Shown here: one piece after another, positions 54,701-64,000 of the stretch | Layout of the letters: each line of letters starts with the position of its first letter | Numbering within the stretch: the stretch's first letter is position 1 | NCBI GenBank assembly: GCA_029204225.1 | Contig: CM055108.1 | Span: forward strand, 10,074,293-10,138,292 | Reading direction: 5' to 3' | DNA length: 64,000 bases | Source of the DNA: Diphasiastrum complanatum | Taxonomy: Eukaryota > Streptophyta > Lycopodiopsida > Lycopodiales > Lycopodiaceae | Notes under the pieces: generated by a model | Database searches by the model: none | Seen by the model: only the letters and a program-made list of their open reading frames with translations | What the model was told of the DNA's origin: nothing | Position numbers and translations under genes: made by a program

Positions 54701-55711
54701 CTTTACATTAAGTTTGATGATGTTGGTATTGTACTTTTACTCATTTATGTAGATGACATCATCATTAGTGGAAATAGTGTTGATGGTATTGAAAAAATCA
54801 AGATAGATCTATCATTAGAGTTCAAGATGGTAGATCTAGGGTGTCTTCACTTCATCTTAGGCATAGAAGTACTTAGAGGGTCTGATTTTATCTTTATAAG
54901 TCAAGTAAACTATGCTCAAAGTCTTTTGAAGAAGTTTAAGATGGAAGTATGCAAAAGTGTTGACACACCAATGGAGCAAGATGTAAAAGTGCCAAATGAA
55001 GATGATGAAAGATCCTTCATGGACATCACTTTGTTTAGGCAACTTATAGGTTCCTTAATGTGGATCACTATAACTAGACCAGATCTTAGCTTTAGTTTAT
55101 GTAGGTTGAGCCAATCCATGCAAAAGCCATTGAATATCCATTGGAAAAAGGCTAAGAGGATTCTAAGATACATCTCGGGTACATTGGATTTTGGGATTCT
55201 ATATAGAGGAGATGTGATTAACCTTCATGCATTTAGTGATTCAGATTTTGCAGGGGACAAGAGGGATAGGAAATCAACAAGTGCCTATTCAACTTTCATA
55301 GGAGAAGGTGTGGTTTCATGGCTTTCAAAAAAGCAAGAAACTATATCTCTATCTTCAACCGAGGCCGAGTACAAAGCTTTGACAACCACTACAAAGGAGG
55401 TACTTTGGATCAAGAGATTATTGGTGGAACTAAAGATCATGGATTCAGAGGAGGCACCAATCATATACAATGACAATATATCAGCCCAACACCTTGCATC
55501 TAACCCAATCTTCCATGCAAGATCTAAGCACATTGAGATATGCCATCACTTTGTGAGAGAAATGGTGCAAGCCAAGGAGATTGCTTTGGAGCATGTTCCA
55601 AGCAATGAATGTGTAGCTGATCTACTTACTAAACCACTTCAAAAGACACCTTTTATGAAGTTCAGATCATCACTTGGAGTGATTAGTAAAGCAATGATTG
55701 AACCAAGCTAG
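51743..55711 (+). CDS. copia gag-pol polyprotein, full length, single frame
   Basis: 1,322 aa with no stop. Gag opens with a domain containing NERLNKTNYSIWKVRM. The zinc knuckle CYYCSKMGHYASEC is at about residues 256-269. Protease has DSGASSHM at 314-321. Integrase has the His/Cys region from about 447 (HKRLGHVN, CEACALSKAH) and acidic residues at about 511, 573 (RSDNGGEF) and 609 (NGVAERRN). Reverse transcriptase has YVDD starting at 1002. RNase H has FSDSDFAGD near 1165, SSTEAEYKAL, and ends with VADLLTKPL. The domain order and length are those of Ty1/copia. Three positions look altered: Ile at 872 in KAILVAKG, where other copia fragments here have Arg, and Ser 962 and Asn 966 in QASRSWNS, where others have Pro and Tyr/Phe. 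The frame is intact, but enzyme activity is uncertain. Confidence 0.96.
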   Translation: MASINAYLLDTNERLNKTNYSIWKVRMESIMIMQDLMEIVNGKEGEPIHPQEKAKYIKRCNVALHCIKMNVANELLREVGDCTSAQDAWETLQKVYESKNQTRMLALKNQIYRSYQKKGESAHTFVLRVKELNKELAFIGDPIKDEELVQLILNGLSFEFDNLVQGYAIMGKLPILEELQGTLMAEESRRSQMQERMDRLSIQGGDDQALFTKGKGKSKGKGSTFKKSTKLEDQEGPPKASPSTTKVKKDKSKVKCYYCSKMGHYASECFKRKQDQSQANMSKEEEEESSHEDSLMMSIFSSTSFKGEDPWWIDSGASSHMTSKREFFSSLLSYDGPIKSIYTANDEACKIEGVGSIPLCLGSSKKINIEGVLYIPTITKNLLSVGQMVDNGFNVDFASNECFIKKKGKIVAKGTRLGKLYKLDAFVDTNVVMLAEKSKISTFTLWHKRLGHVNSGSMEAMINEEYALGLPRSIGKEDKVCEACALSKAHKKVFSNSITKSSHPLELIHSDVHIASTKSNGGSSMFLTFIDDYSRYCWVFLLSFKSQVFDTFVKFKLFVEKHHNHSIKILRSDNGGEFISNEFKAFCEEEGIKKETSCPYTPQQNGVAERRNRTLCECSKALRLDACLPKSFWGESLVCANYLMNRVSCKAIEGKTPYEMLYGKKPNLNHLKVFGCICYVHVPLETRTKEDPSSTRGIMLGKASSSKGYKVYLPSLNRFVVSRDVIFDEHHMHMLEEGSSAPTIKKKMAEEQDLGFEEELMEEQAPNPPITPRRSSRAKVEPSRLTYQGKGQQVEGISSTSYALSSFEEPSNVEDALNSKEWYKAMLDEYDALIENETWLLVERPQRNVIGYKWVFKLKLNANGSVNKHKAILVAKGYAQERGIDYEETFAPVAKMVTIRLIIALASHFGWILCQMDVSNAFLNGFLEEDIYMEQPQGFIKHGMENKVCHLQRSIYGLKQASRSWNSGLHCYLISLSFAQSEYDPTLYIKFDDVGIVLLLIYVDDIIISGNSVDGIEKIKIDLSLEFKMVDLGCLHFILGIEVLRGSDFIFISQVNYAQSLLKKFKMEVCKSVDTPMEQDVKVPNEDDERSFMDITLFRQLIGSLMWITITRPDLSFSLCRLSQSMQKPLNIHWKKAKRILRYISGTLDFGILYRGDVINLHAFSDSDFAGDKRDRKSTSAYSTFIGEGVVSWLSKKQETISLSSTEAEYKALTTTTKEVLWIKRLLVELKIMDSEEAPIIYNDNISAQHLASNPIFHARSKHIEICHHFVREMVQAKEIALEHVPSNECVADLLTKPLQKTPFMKFRSSLGVISKAMIEPS

Positions 55712-55714
55712 ATA

Positions 55715-55725
55715 GTGAGGAGGAG
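55715..55725 (+). promoter_or_regulatory. polypurine tract of the young copia
   Basis: A purine-rich run ending GAGGAGGAG sits between the polyprotein stop codon and the TGTTAAAA start of the 3' LTR, where plus-strand DNA synthesis is primed. Confidence 0.8.
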
Positions 55726-56407
55726 TGTTAAAAATTCACAATTCTAGCTTGACTAGTTTTGGTCATATGACTTGTAAATAGTTAGATGGTCATGATGTGG
55801 CTTGTCACACGTGCCAAATAGCATAGGATTCCATTCATAAGGATGTTCTCAAGTAGACCTAAGTGTTAGAACCTTTGGAATGAGTCCAAATTATGCTTAG
55901 ATACAAGGGAGAAAAAATAGGAGCTATTTTTGGTAATTTTTGCATTGTTGAGGGATCTCCAAGATTCCAACCCTAACTTGGTAGGGATGAAAGATCCACC
56001 AAAATTAGCATTAGGGATAGGTTTAGGGCTACTCATACCTGCCCAAAACCGTGATGGATCATGTATATATAGGTGATGATATCTCACCAAAATCAATCAA
56101 GCAATTTCATGTTTTTTCTCTCATAATGGTGCAATTGCTCTCTATGTTCATAATTGTTTGAGTACTTGTGATTACTAATGATTATAGGATTGAATGTAGG
56201 TTTGGTGTACAGTACTCAGACTGTGGGAGGCCGTACTTTCACACGTGTGAAGCCTTCTTCAAGGATTTGGGCCATTTAGTGAGGTTCAAACATAGATTTT
56301 TTATGGATTTTGATGGTTCAACTTGTGCTAATCTTATGAAATCATAATCTATTGTTTCCCTCATCATTTCAAGTGTTTTAGGATCCTTATTTGCTGTAAT
56401 TTTTACA
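55726..56407 (+). repeat. 3' LTR of the young copia
   Basis: 682 bp, nearly identical to the 5' LTR. Differences seen by eye are A/G in CCCAAAACCRTGATGG, A/T in TTCATAAWTGTTTG, T/C in GTAGGTYTGGTG, G/A in GTTCAARCATAG, and 16 extra bases after GGAATGAG. Confidence 0.95.
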
Positions 56408-56412
56408 TTACG
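56408..56412. other. target-site duplication, right copy
   Basis: TTACG, identical to 50261-50265. Confidence 0.9.
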
Positions 56413-57700
56413 ATACAATGTCGACATGTAGTCATAGATCCTTATATGCAACGAATTAATTTATGCTACTCGTATCAATACAATTGATTCGTTCATAAAT
56501 ATTATTACATAGTTAAGTATAGGATTTTATTCAATTTTGCTTTGTTTGTTATGTGACTATTTAATATCATGTTACAGATTTATTTTTAGAATAAAAAACT
56601 ATGTTCATTGATGTATGCATGTTCATGAACAACGTACGTAGTTTTTAGATAATAGTAGGAAAACCAATTTTTGTATAAAGTGGAAGACCCTTATGCATAT
56701 AATATTACGTATGTATGTTGGTGGAAAATCCAACAAAAGTACGTAATTTACAAGGAATGTATAGAAGAACATACTTGACAAGACAGTACATGGTTATTCA
56801 TATTTTGTTCCATGATTTATTTGAATCTATTTTTTCGATCTGGTGATAAAGAGACAACAAATATATTTCAATCTAAATAATCAAGTACCAAACAAAAGAA
56901 ATGAAATTTTGTATATAAGAACAAAATCTTTTGTACATGCAATAATTAGTTGTTAATATAAAAGTAATATGTAGTTTGTTCAAATGTGTGACTTTGTTGT
57001 TTCAATATCATAGTAATTAAATAGACGTTTTATATATACATAAAAATAAAAAAATTCGTGTTGTATTTAATTATCTTAAATTGCATTTGTGTCTTTGTAA
57101 TTCAGAAATTATTTATGTGTTTTGGAAATTGAATTTTAAAAATTACAAACTAATTACCCACGAAATAATACCATGATTTTGAAACTTAAAATTATTTGTA
57201 GCATACATTATTTGTTTATCTTTCATTATATAATTTTGTATGTTTAAGTTTGTTTCGATATGATGATTGGGTTGTTTTTTGGCTTATAAATTTGTGTGTC
57301 TAGAATTAAAAACATGTAATATTATACATTTTTTTTTTGGAAGGGGTGGAAAATCCTCATGTATACAATATTGCATACGTATGTTGGTGAAAATCTAACA
57401 AACGGACATAGTTTACTCATTTTCTATCTTAGTTTCATATATTCGAACTTAGTAACAATTGTAAATAAAAAAAAGTTATAATTGTATAACTAAACTTTAA
57501 TTTTTTTTTTACAAAATAGTATATATGATAAACTATTACATGGTTATTTATATATTGTTGCCCGATTTTCTATATTTCTTTCTATTTTGTTGAAATAGTT
57601 ATAGATAGATAAAAATTATATTTTGATCTAAGTAATGAAGTAACAAAAAATAAAGAACCTGCTTCGTAGATGTAATAGTATATGTATTACTTAGATCAAA

Positions 57701-58590
57701 GTATACATATTATTTATATTTACTAATATGTATTATTATATATTGCAAATATTGTGGAAGACATCCAATCGGTTTATATCTACCAATTCTACGTGTTATT
57801 AGTTATTTTTCAAATCATGTTACGTTGGGTGTATTTCATTCGTGTTATCAATAAGTTAATATAATTTTTTTTATAATTCCAATATTGTGTAAACTTGATA
57901 ATAGACAATTTAGTATCAATCGCAGTACTGTGTTCGGGTAAAATTGCTGCACGTGTACAAAGTATGTTCTTCAATTTCAACCGTTGTATAGTGACATCTT
58001 GAAAGCTTGTTGTTCACGTGACGTTAACAAGTCGTGTATGGTGTATATGACTAGCATATGCGTAATATTACGGAAAAAAAAAATTCAATCATCATATATA
58101 TGTTTTTATTACTTAAAAATGTTGATTTTGGAAACCGTTTAAATGATATAGTAGTTAAAAAAAAATAGAAACAATATATATATATTCTTATTATTTAAAT
58201 ATGTTGATTTTGAAACCTATTCAGATAATACAATAATCAATAATAAAAAAATACAACCAATAATTTTTGAACGTTGAATAAAAATAATATATTATTACGA
58301 AATATAATTAGTTTTTGTATGAATACAATATATTTTATTAGTTCATGATTGGTTGAATTGTTTTTGTTCATTCGTTCGTTTTCTTGTACAATCCCATGAA
58401 TTTGTTTACCTTGATCTTGTAGATCTTGGCAATCACAATATCAATAATGATTTTCATGTGTCGTAAAAGAAACCCATCATCTTAAATACATAAAATAATA
58501 AAGAACATTCGCAGTTTGTTCTTTCCATATCAAAGGGGTATTATAAACGAGGTATTATGAACAAGATTCGCTATTGCAGGCCTAACACAA
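57701..58590. other. AT-rich spacer left of the RPA-like gene
   Basis: Very AT-rich, with no open frame worth reporting and phrases reminiscent of the tandem array. CTATTGCAG at about 58571-58579, 11 bases before the first ATG of the RPA-like gene, could be the acceptor of a leader intron. Confidence 0.4.
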
Positions 58591-60480
58591 ATGGAACGAA
58601 CTGGCGATTCGGACAAGTTCAATGAACATGGAGCCCAAACAGGGAAACGTTTGTATAATGATGGTAGATACAATTTTGTAATCACATCATCTATATATTT
58701 TTTTAACTAGATTACAATTTTTTGTTATTAAAATATATACATGTATTTGTTTTTGACAGAAGAGTTTAAACTTGAAGAACGCATTGAGCGAGAGCGGTAC
58801 AAAGCTTTACTAGGTACAACGCGCCATCTATATGTACATTAAAATGTGTATGTGTGTACATGTACATATACACTCATACATATCTATGTGGGTATTTGAT
58901 TGTAATTTCTGTATAATGTCTTTCGACAGATTTACCTACTGCTAGTTACAACGATTATGTACAAGGATCAATGCTTGTAAACCAAGACCCTGACTGTCGG
59001 GTATTGGGACAATTTCAGAACACATCTAGTAGACGTGCATTATTGCATATGCCATCAACTAGTAATAGTGCATCGGCTGTGGTATCGATTGTTGATGTAC
59101 ACCCGGTAGATATAGATGCGTCGTTGAATTCAAAGATAAAAAGTTTTTGGGAACGTGGTGATGATAGTAAGCGATTACGCATAGATCATGATTCATCACT
59201 AGCATCTCCAACAAATTTGCATCAAGTGTTTGTTGTAGATATTGCACTTGGTCCGTCTAATGTATATTTTGAGGGACAGATACTTTGCAAATATGGATAC
59301 CTTATGATGAACGTGCCATACGCAAGGTACTTGAAAGTAGATCTTATGGACGTGCATGAAGCTGGTACTGCCACGTTGTCAATTTACGAAACATATTACC
59401 GCGACATTATAGATAAACTTGAAATTGGCAAATGTATGCGTATTGTTTCCTTTGGAGTTGAAAAAAGAAATATGCGGAATGATTACGGGTCATGTAATTT
59501 CACCATGGTGTTCAAACAAAGTACCGAAATTGTTCATATTCTTGATTTGCCTATCATGTGGCCTTTTTCCCCAAAATATGTTAGCAGATTTTCATGATAA
59601 CTACATACATTTATTGGCCGAAAACAAAAACATACACAATTCACTACTCTTAGGCACAGTTGCTGTTGTTATCATTGGCATTACTACCAACGAACATCGT
59701 CGCTGCGTGTTAACAGTTGCTGACGGTTTTGAAGAACATGTACATAAAAAAAAAAGCCCACATTTGTTGCTTTAATTATATTGAATGCTTATATATTTAC
59801 GTATATTGACTTGGCACCGGATTTCACAAATAACATTTTGGGAGGACACACAGGTGATGTATAACAAAATCGTTGATGAATACCATAACAATCAACGATA
59901 TATGTACAATATACGAAATTTGGGCGTCTGAAAAAAGGCCAATCCATTTCAATTTACAGTGTCGCCAAAAATTATTTTCGACCACGTTCCTTTTGGACAA
60001 ATCGAAGAACACGTGGAAATGACGTGAAAGAGGTGAATTTCATATTTTCGTAACATGATAACTAGGAAACCAGGAAATATTTTTTAAAAATCAGTGGTAC
60101 GTATTTTTTAGTATATATCAGAATTTTTTTTATATATTTACGTGTATTTAAACGCGTTGCCTATGACTATGCAGATAGTAGGACGACTTCGCAAAACTGG
60201 ACTAAATGCGCCGTTTTATGAATATGTTTGTATGGTATGCAAACAAGATCAGTATTCATTCTGGATTGATTTCCCATTTTGTTTTCGTTGTATGAAAACG
60301 ACAGCTGAATGGATTGATCGCATATTTCAGCTACCAAAACTGTTCCTGGACATGGAAAGAGAAAATTACCGTGGTCTGCAAGAATTAATCGCAACTAGAC
60401 AGGTTCATGGAAGGTTTACTTTGGACAGTGGACAATATGTCAGTAATTATGAACGAACTGACATGGAGCTGGTTCTATAA
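58591..60480 (+). pseudogene. RPA70-like single-stranded-DNA-binding protein gene, broken
   Basis: Three exons join cleanly with phase-1 GT/AG introns: 58591-58663, 58760-58813 and from 58930. They give an N-terminal charged segment (EERIERERYKALL), then an OB-fold-like domain resembling RPA70 DNA-binding domain A (EGQILCKYGYLMM, LKVDLMDVHEAGTATLSIYE, YYRDIIDKLEIGKC, NDYGSCNFTMVF). The frame closes at 59597. The next OB-like block continues in another frame (GTVAVVIIGITTNEHRRCVL, about 59650) and again after a poly-A run (ITFWEDTQVMYNKIVDEY, about 59835). A last in-frame piece at 60175-60480 follows a TATGCAG acceptor and holds a CxxC...CxxC cluster (CMVC, CFRC) like the zinc-binding C-terminal domain of RPA70. 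Undetected introns could explain some breaks, but a damaged copy is likelier. RPA genes of this kind also occur in plant Helitrons; no Rep/helicase is seen here. Confidence 0.62.
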
Positions 60481-61590
60481 AAATATATGTTATGTTTAAA
60501 AGTTTAAATACAACTACGACTAGCACCGACATTTAAATTTTGTTTTTAAATAGATAATGACTGTGCAAGTTATGTAATTTAAGTACATATCATATGCTAA
60601 TAAATCTCAATTTTTTTTCGTTATTTATTTGTTCCAAGAATTTTAGTTGCCTATTGCATGGTTTTTTAAAATGTATAATTGTTGAACATTATATAGAACC
60701 ATAGCTATAATCTAGATACTACATGCTTGAATTTAATTAGGCGATTTCATAACTATCTAAATAACAAACAATATAACCAATTTAATAAAATGACTAAATA
60801 TCACAGAAAGTACATTATCATTTTTACTATTGTTAGGTCCTAGAACAAACAATCTACTGGCATATGGTCTTCTTTCTTGTTATAAATACCTGATCAACGC
60901 AAAAGTTTCACTTAAATTACTCTATTACCTTTTACGTATTTCATGTGTGCTGCTAAATACCATATACCATGTCAGAATTTGAAATACAAATTCTAGATGG
61001 AGATACTAGTCCTACTAGCAGTCACACAAAACCAAACACAAAGAGAAAACAGATCATAGGAGAATTGAGCAAATGCTCTAGCTCATTGAATTGAATGGAA
61101 TAATTGAAGTGGGGCACCAATCTTTTTATATAGTTTCTCTGATGATTGATAAAAGCTAACGAGCCTAAAGTAAATGGCAAAATAGCAAAAAGCTATTTAT
61201 TAATGATACTACCTATATATGGTAAGAACGAAAAATGAAGTTCTAAGTATTAAATAAATCCTATTCTATTTATAGAACTAAAAATGAAGTTCTAAGTACT
61301 AAATAGATCCTACTCTATTTTTGTTTTGAAAAGAGAATTGTCAAGCATTGGACATAAACTGTACATGTTACGTGAGAATATTGGCGTTCCACCTTTACAA
61401 GAACCAGTATCAAAGGAAACATTCCAAATACGGCGACCCAGTTCGAGTTATAACAATTAGTTATTTCGTTGGCCTGTTATTCCAGGAAATTTTATGACGA
61501 TGTCAAACTTACAAGTCTTTGTTGACAAAGCCACACACTGTTTAGATCCAGCTATTCGACTTGCCGGATTCTATACTGGTTTTCTTATCA
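60481..61590. other. AT-rich intergenic DNA
   Basis: No coding sequence is supported. A short direct duplication occurs near 61230-61315 (AAAAATGAAGTTCTAAGTA and a following ATCCTA.TCTATTT phrase). Confidence 0.35.
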
Positions 61591-61599
61591 AATGGATTC

Positions 61600-62510
61600 C
61601 ATGCAAGTTACCTAGGTTGTCAACCCGTTTGCTTTTGGATTATAAGGGGTTGTCTTTCTGTGTTTAATCAGAAAATACATTGTCAGCAGCCGTATTGTAT
61701 CATTTAAAAAATGTGTACCATGGTCACTAACTAATTCGAGAGGACAACCATATCTTGTGATTATAGATTTGAATAAGAACGCAGTGACAATTTTTGCATC
61801 GTTTTATTTTGTCGCTTCTGCTTCAACGTTCTTCGTGGCATAATCTGTCACAACAAGAATATAACGACACTTAGTATGTCGAGTCACAGGTTTGATTGGA
61901 CCGACAAAGTCAATCCCCCACTTTTCAAATGGTGCAAGAGGCAGGATTGGTGTCAACGACCAATTCATTACTTTTGTTGGCTTTCCATATCTCTGGCATG
62001 AATCACACGATCGTATATAATTCGATACATCCTTGAATATAGTTGGCCACCAGTATTTGGCAGTCAATATTTTTCTCACAGTGTTCTTTAAAGCATAGTG
62101 TCCGTAGCATCCTCTGAATGTAAGGCTTGTACAACCTTTTTAATATCTTCGGTTTCGAGACATCTTCTTAGTTGATGATCAACACCAAGCTTGCACAGGA
62201 CATTGTTAATAATAGTATAAGGTGCTACCTTATATTGAAAAATTGTCTTTTTCTCCAAATCATATCCATCCAGATATATCTGATCCTTAAGATAGGTAAT
62301 GATATCAGAACATAACAAATTCGTAGATGAAATTTCGAATAATTTTCGTCTGAAAAATCATCATAAGTTGGTTTTTCAATTTTTTGCGTGCTGAGTCGCG
62401 ATAGATAATTAACATTCGTATGATATTTTTCTTGGCGAAGTTCTACTTGATAAGTGAATTCTTGCAGAAGTAGAACCCATCGAGCAATTCGTCCTGACTA
62501 TATGCGGAAG
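61600..62510 (-). pseudogene. Ty3/gypsy RNase H-integrase fragment
   Basis: On the minus strand, the end of RNase H (GRIARWVLLLQEFTYQVELR, about 62490) is followed, with a frame break, by a spacer (ALHSEDA). Then come the integrase zinc finger (YWWPTIFKDVSNYIRSCDSC) and the catalytic core with GIDFVGP, LVSDHGTHF and TTPYNPKANG. The last conserved block runs into a stop. Gag, protease, reverse transcriptase and LTRs are not seen. Unlike the gypsy copy at 33466-35333, no chromodomain remains, so it may be a different lineage. Confidence 0.85.
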
Positions 62511-63436
62511 TATGAGACAACTTAAGACAATTTAGAAATATACATCACCACAAACCGTATGCAAAATTATGAGCATCTTCCCAGAAATTTGAACTTGGCA
62601 AACTTTAGAACCGCGTGTTATATTGCTTTCCGTTTGTTTCTACGAATCTGATACCCAGTTTTTCCTTTCAAAATTACGCTCTTTCAGTTTCTATCAGTCT
62701 GATATTCACTTTCTCTTTTCAAAATTGCTTCTCTATAAATCACAGGATGTAAATCACGTACGATTCTTGGAGGAGACTATGATTGAAATGGTTTGAAATG
62801 GTTTGTGTGCCATCAGATCAGATCGCATAGATCAGATGGCATAGGTGGCACTCAGACATCCACACCCGCACCGGCATGTAGGCCAGCGAGAAGCTCCAAA
62901 AAAGCAAGGAAGGTGACAGAGAAATAACAAAACTCAAATTGTCTCCGTCCACACTGATTTGCGAATGCGTGAAGGCCTGAAAAACCTCAAAATACAATGT
63001 TGTTAAAAACTAAGAACACTAATACATGTAGACGTCGCAATAATCGTAAGGCCCTTCAAAATATATAAAAAAAGAAAAAGAAAAAGAAGATCTCAAACAC
63101 GTTAAAACCAAACATGAAAACAATACGCCCTGCCTAAGGTATTTCTAATGTGAGTGATACCATATAAAGTAATCACTTTGGTTTGGTGTATGATGTAAAA
63201 TTTTGGGAAGGTCACAGCTATTGTGTTTCTGTTCTTTGTAGCTATGGCGACTCAAGCTACTTTCCCTTATTTTCTCTCACTTTTGATCGTGCTGGTGCTA
63301 CTGTGACAGCGTGGGGATGGCGAGGGGTCCCCATCACAAAGGAGTGCAAACCCAAAAACAACACCACCACCCTCCTCCTCCTCCTCCTCCTTCATCTCGC
63401 TCCCAAAAGCTGGTTTCCAAGCTGTGTTTTGTTGCC
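62511..63436. other. intergenic, no gene seen
   Basis: No frame or motif is supported. A purine-rich AAAAAG repeat lies at about 63066-63090. Base composition becomes GC-richer from about 63250 towards the possible exon at 63437. Confidence 0.4.
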
Positions 63437-63567
63437 ATGGCGGCCTCCGCAGTGCTGTCCCTCTTTCGGCGATTGCGCATGGTGCTGCTCACATGGGCTC
63501 CATCTGAGGAGGAGGAGTTAGAGGGCGATCGTGCAGGGAGGATCGGAGAGTTGCGAGTGGCGGATAT
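63437..63567 (+). CDS. possible first coding exon of a gene extending past the right edge
   Basis: A GC-rich stretch starts with ATG in a favourable context (GCCATGG) and reads 43 codons plus two bases to a GTAAGC donor at 63568. The peptide begins MAASAVLSLFRRLRMVLLTW and continues into an acidic segment (EEEELEGDRAG) ending near GELRVADM. It resembles no family I can name. The higher GC content, the start context and the donor favour an exon. An upstream in-frame proline-rich extension exists but is less convincing. The rest of the gene would lie beyond 64000. Confidence 0.35.
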
Positions 63568-64000
63568 GTAAGCCCTTTGATTTCTTCAAAATACGACTTA
63601 CAAATTCCGGGTAGCGCTCGGAAAAGCACAATTTTTTCCTCGTTTCCCTCTCAACAATGCCAATTTCCCAGGAATTAGTCAGTTTACTGTTTCACCTGTT
63701 CTGTGTTGATGGATTCTGTTGATCATCACATTTCACAGGGAGTTATCGCCTTTTCGTTTGAAATTTAGTAAGATACAAAGCCCATTGCATAGCCAACTCT
63801 GTATAAACAACCGGCAGCTCCTTTTTATCCTAGTCATCTTCTCACATGCGACAAATCTAGGCTGAGAATTAAGGACTGTCGACGAGTCAAATGTGGTTTT
63901 ACCATTTTCTGCGCATCTCATCAGGTGTAATGCTACATTTGACCTGTCAGTGTCTTTCTCTCACCTATGAATTACTGAGCCGAACTTCAATTTGCTACAG
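63568..64000. other. possible intron sequence to the window edge
   Basis: If the exon at 63437 is real, this is the beginning of its first intron. No second exon was identified before the window ends. Confidence 0.3.

Larger units (their letters stand above)
50266..56407 (+). mobile_element. complete young Ty1/copia retrotransposon
   Basis: A 6,142-bp element with 5' LTR 50266-50931, primer-binding site, single gag-pol frame, polypurine tract, 3' LTR 55726-56407 and a perfect 5-bp target duplication. By eye the LTRs differ by four substitutions and one 16-bp gap, so the insertion is recent compared with the other elements here. It sits in the third unit of an AT-rich tandem array. Confidence 0.95.
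47913..57700. repeat. AT-rich tandem array, unit about 950 bp, interrupted by a copia element
   Basis: Copies start with GTTATGTGACTAT at 47913, 48864, 49444 and 56548. A weaker further copy is recognisable around 57230-57700. Copy 1 is 951 bp and copy 2 is shortened to 580 bp. Copy 3 is split by the copia at 50266-56407 and would be about 960 bp without it. Copies share ATGTATGCATGTTCATGAAC, ACGTACGTAG, TGACTTTGTTGTCTCAATAT and CCTCCTCGTACATGC. No coding frame is conserved between copies. Confidence 0.75.

Noticed and set aside
52215-55533. Several open frames of 60-100 codons overlapping the intact copia polyprotein in other frames
   Set aside because: All are shadows of the 1,322-codon frame, which accounts for the conserved domains.
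47913-57700. Tandem array as centromeric satellite
   Set aside because: Only about four or five units of unequal length next to gene remnants. A centromeric array would be longer and more uniform.
59419-59775. Open frame at 59419-59775 as a separate gene
   Set aside because: Its first half overlaps the RPA-like exon in another frame. Its second half continues the OB-fold similarity, so it is better read as a frame break within one gene.
63183-63521. 112-codon frame at 63183-63521 and the proline-rich frame starting 63311
   Set aside because: Composition is driven by a CCT/CTC repeat. The shorter exon starting at 63437, with good start context and donor, is the more likely coding part.

Overview
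The window is nuclear DNA of a land plant with a large, retrotransposon-rich genome. Two intron-containing plant host genes can be reconstructed exon by exon. Almost everything else is Ty1/copia or Ty3/gypsy retrotransposon sequence, microsatellite, or decayed repeat. Long introns carrying retrotransposon fragments, copia primer-binding sites of the initiator-tRNA-Met type and many CT/GA tracts fit a big plant genome. A fern or lycophyte is possible, but nothing seen here fixes the lineage.

Layout. 1-2245: intergenic, with a long foldback repeat. 2246-9380 (+): a complete MRS2/CorA-type magnesium transporter in five coding exons (451 aa). Its 4.25-kb first intron holds a CT-rich tandem duplication and a broken minus-strand copia fragment. 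9381-21346: decayed repeats, including two minus-strand copia relatives placed head to tail (LTRs near 15172 and 18491) and a plus-strand copia scrap near 12150-12730. 21347-25374 (-): a complete cystinosin-type lysosomal/vacuolar cystine transporter in eight coding exons (289 aa). 25375-46500: a pile of nested elements: a deletion-derivative copia whose LTRs each contain a long CT tract (27969-30146), a decayed minus-strand copia (about 30200-32270), a plus-strand copia (32280-38408) interrupted by the 3' end of a chromovirus, and further copia ends. 47330-47909 (-): remains of a leucine-rich-repeat receptor-like protein gene. 47913-about 57700: an AT-rich tandem array with a unit of about 950 bp, into which a young, structurally complete copia element (50266-56407) has inserted. 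58591-60480 (+): a broken multi-exon gene for an RPA70-like single-stranded-DNA-binding protein. About 61600-62510 (-): a decayed Ty3/gypsy pol fragment. 63437-63567 (+): a possible GC-rich first exon of a gene running off the right edge.

Function. The two host genes are unrelated housekeeping transporters (Mg2+ import; cystine export from the vacuole/lysosome) and form no operon or pathway. The most informative biology is in the mobile DNA. The young copia is datable from its LTRs, its 5-bp target duplication is confirmed by an unoccupied copy of the same site in the tandem array, and its reverse transcriptase carries replacements at positions that other copia fragments in the window conserve. 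I found no clearly new biological system. The RPA-like gene and the tandem array beside it are the least explained part.
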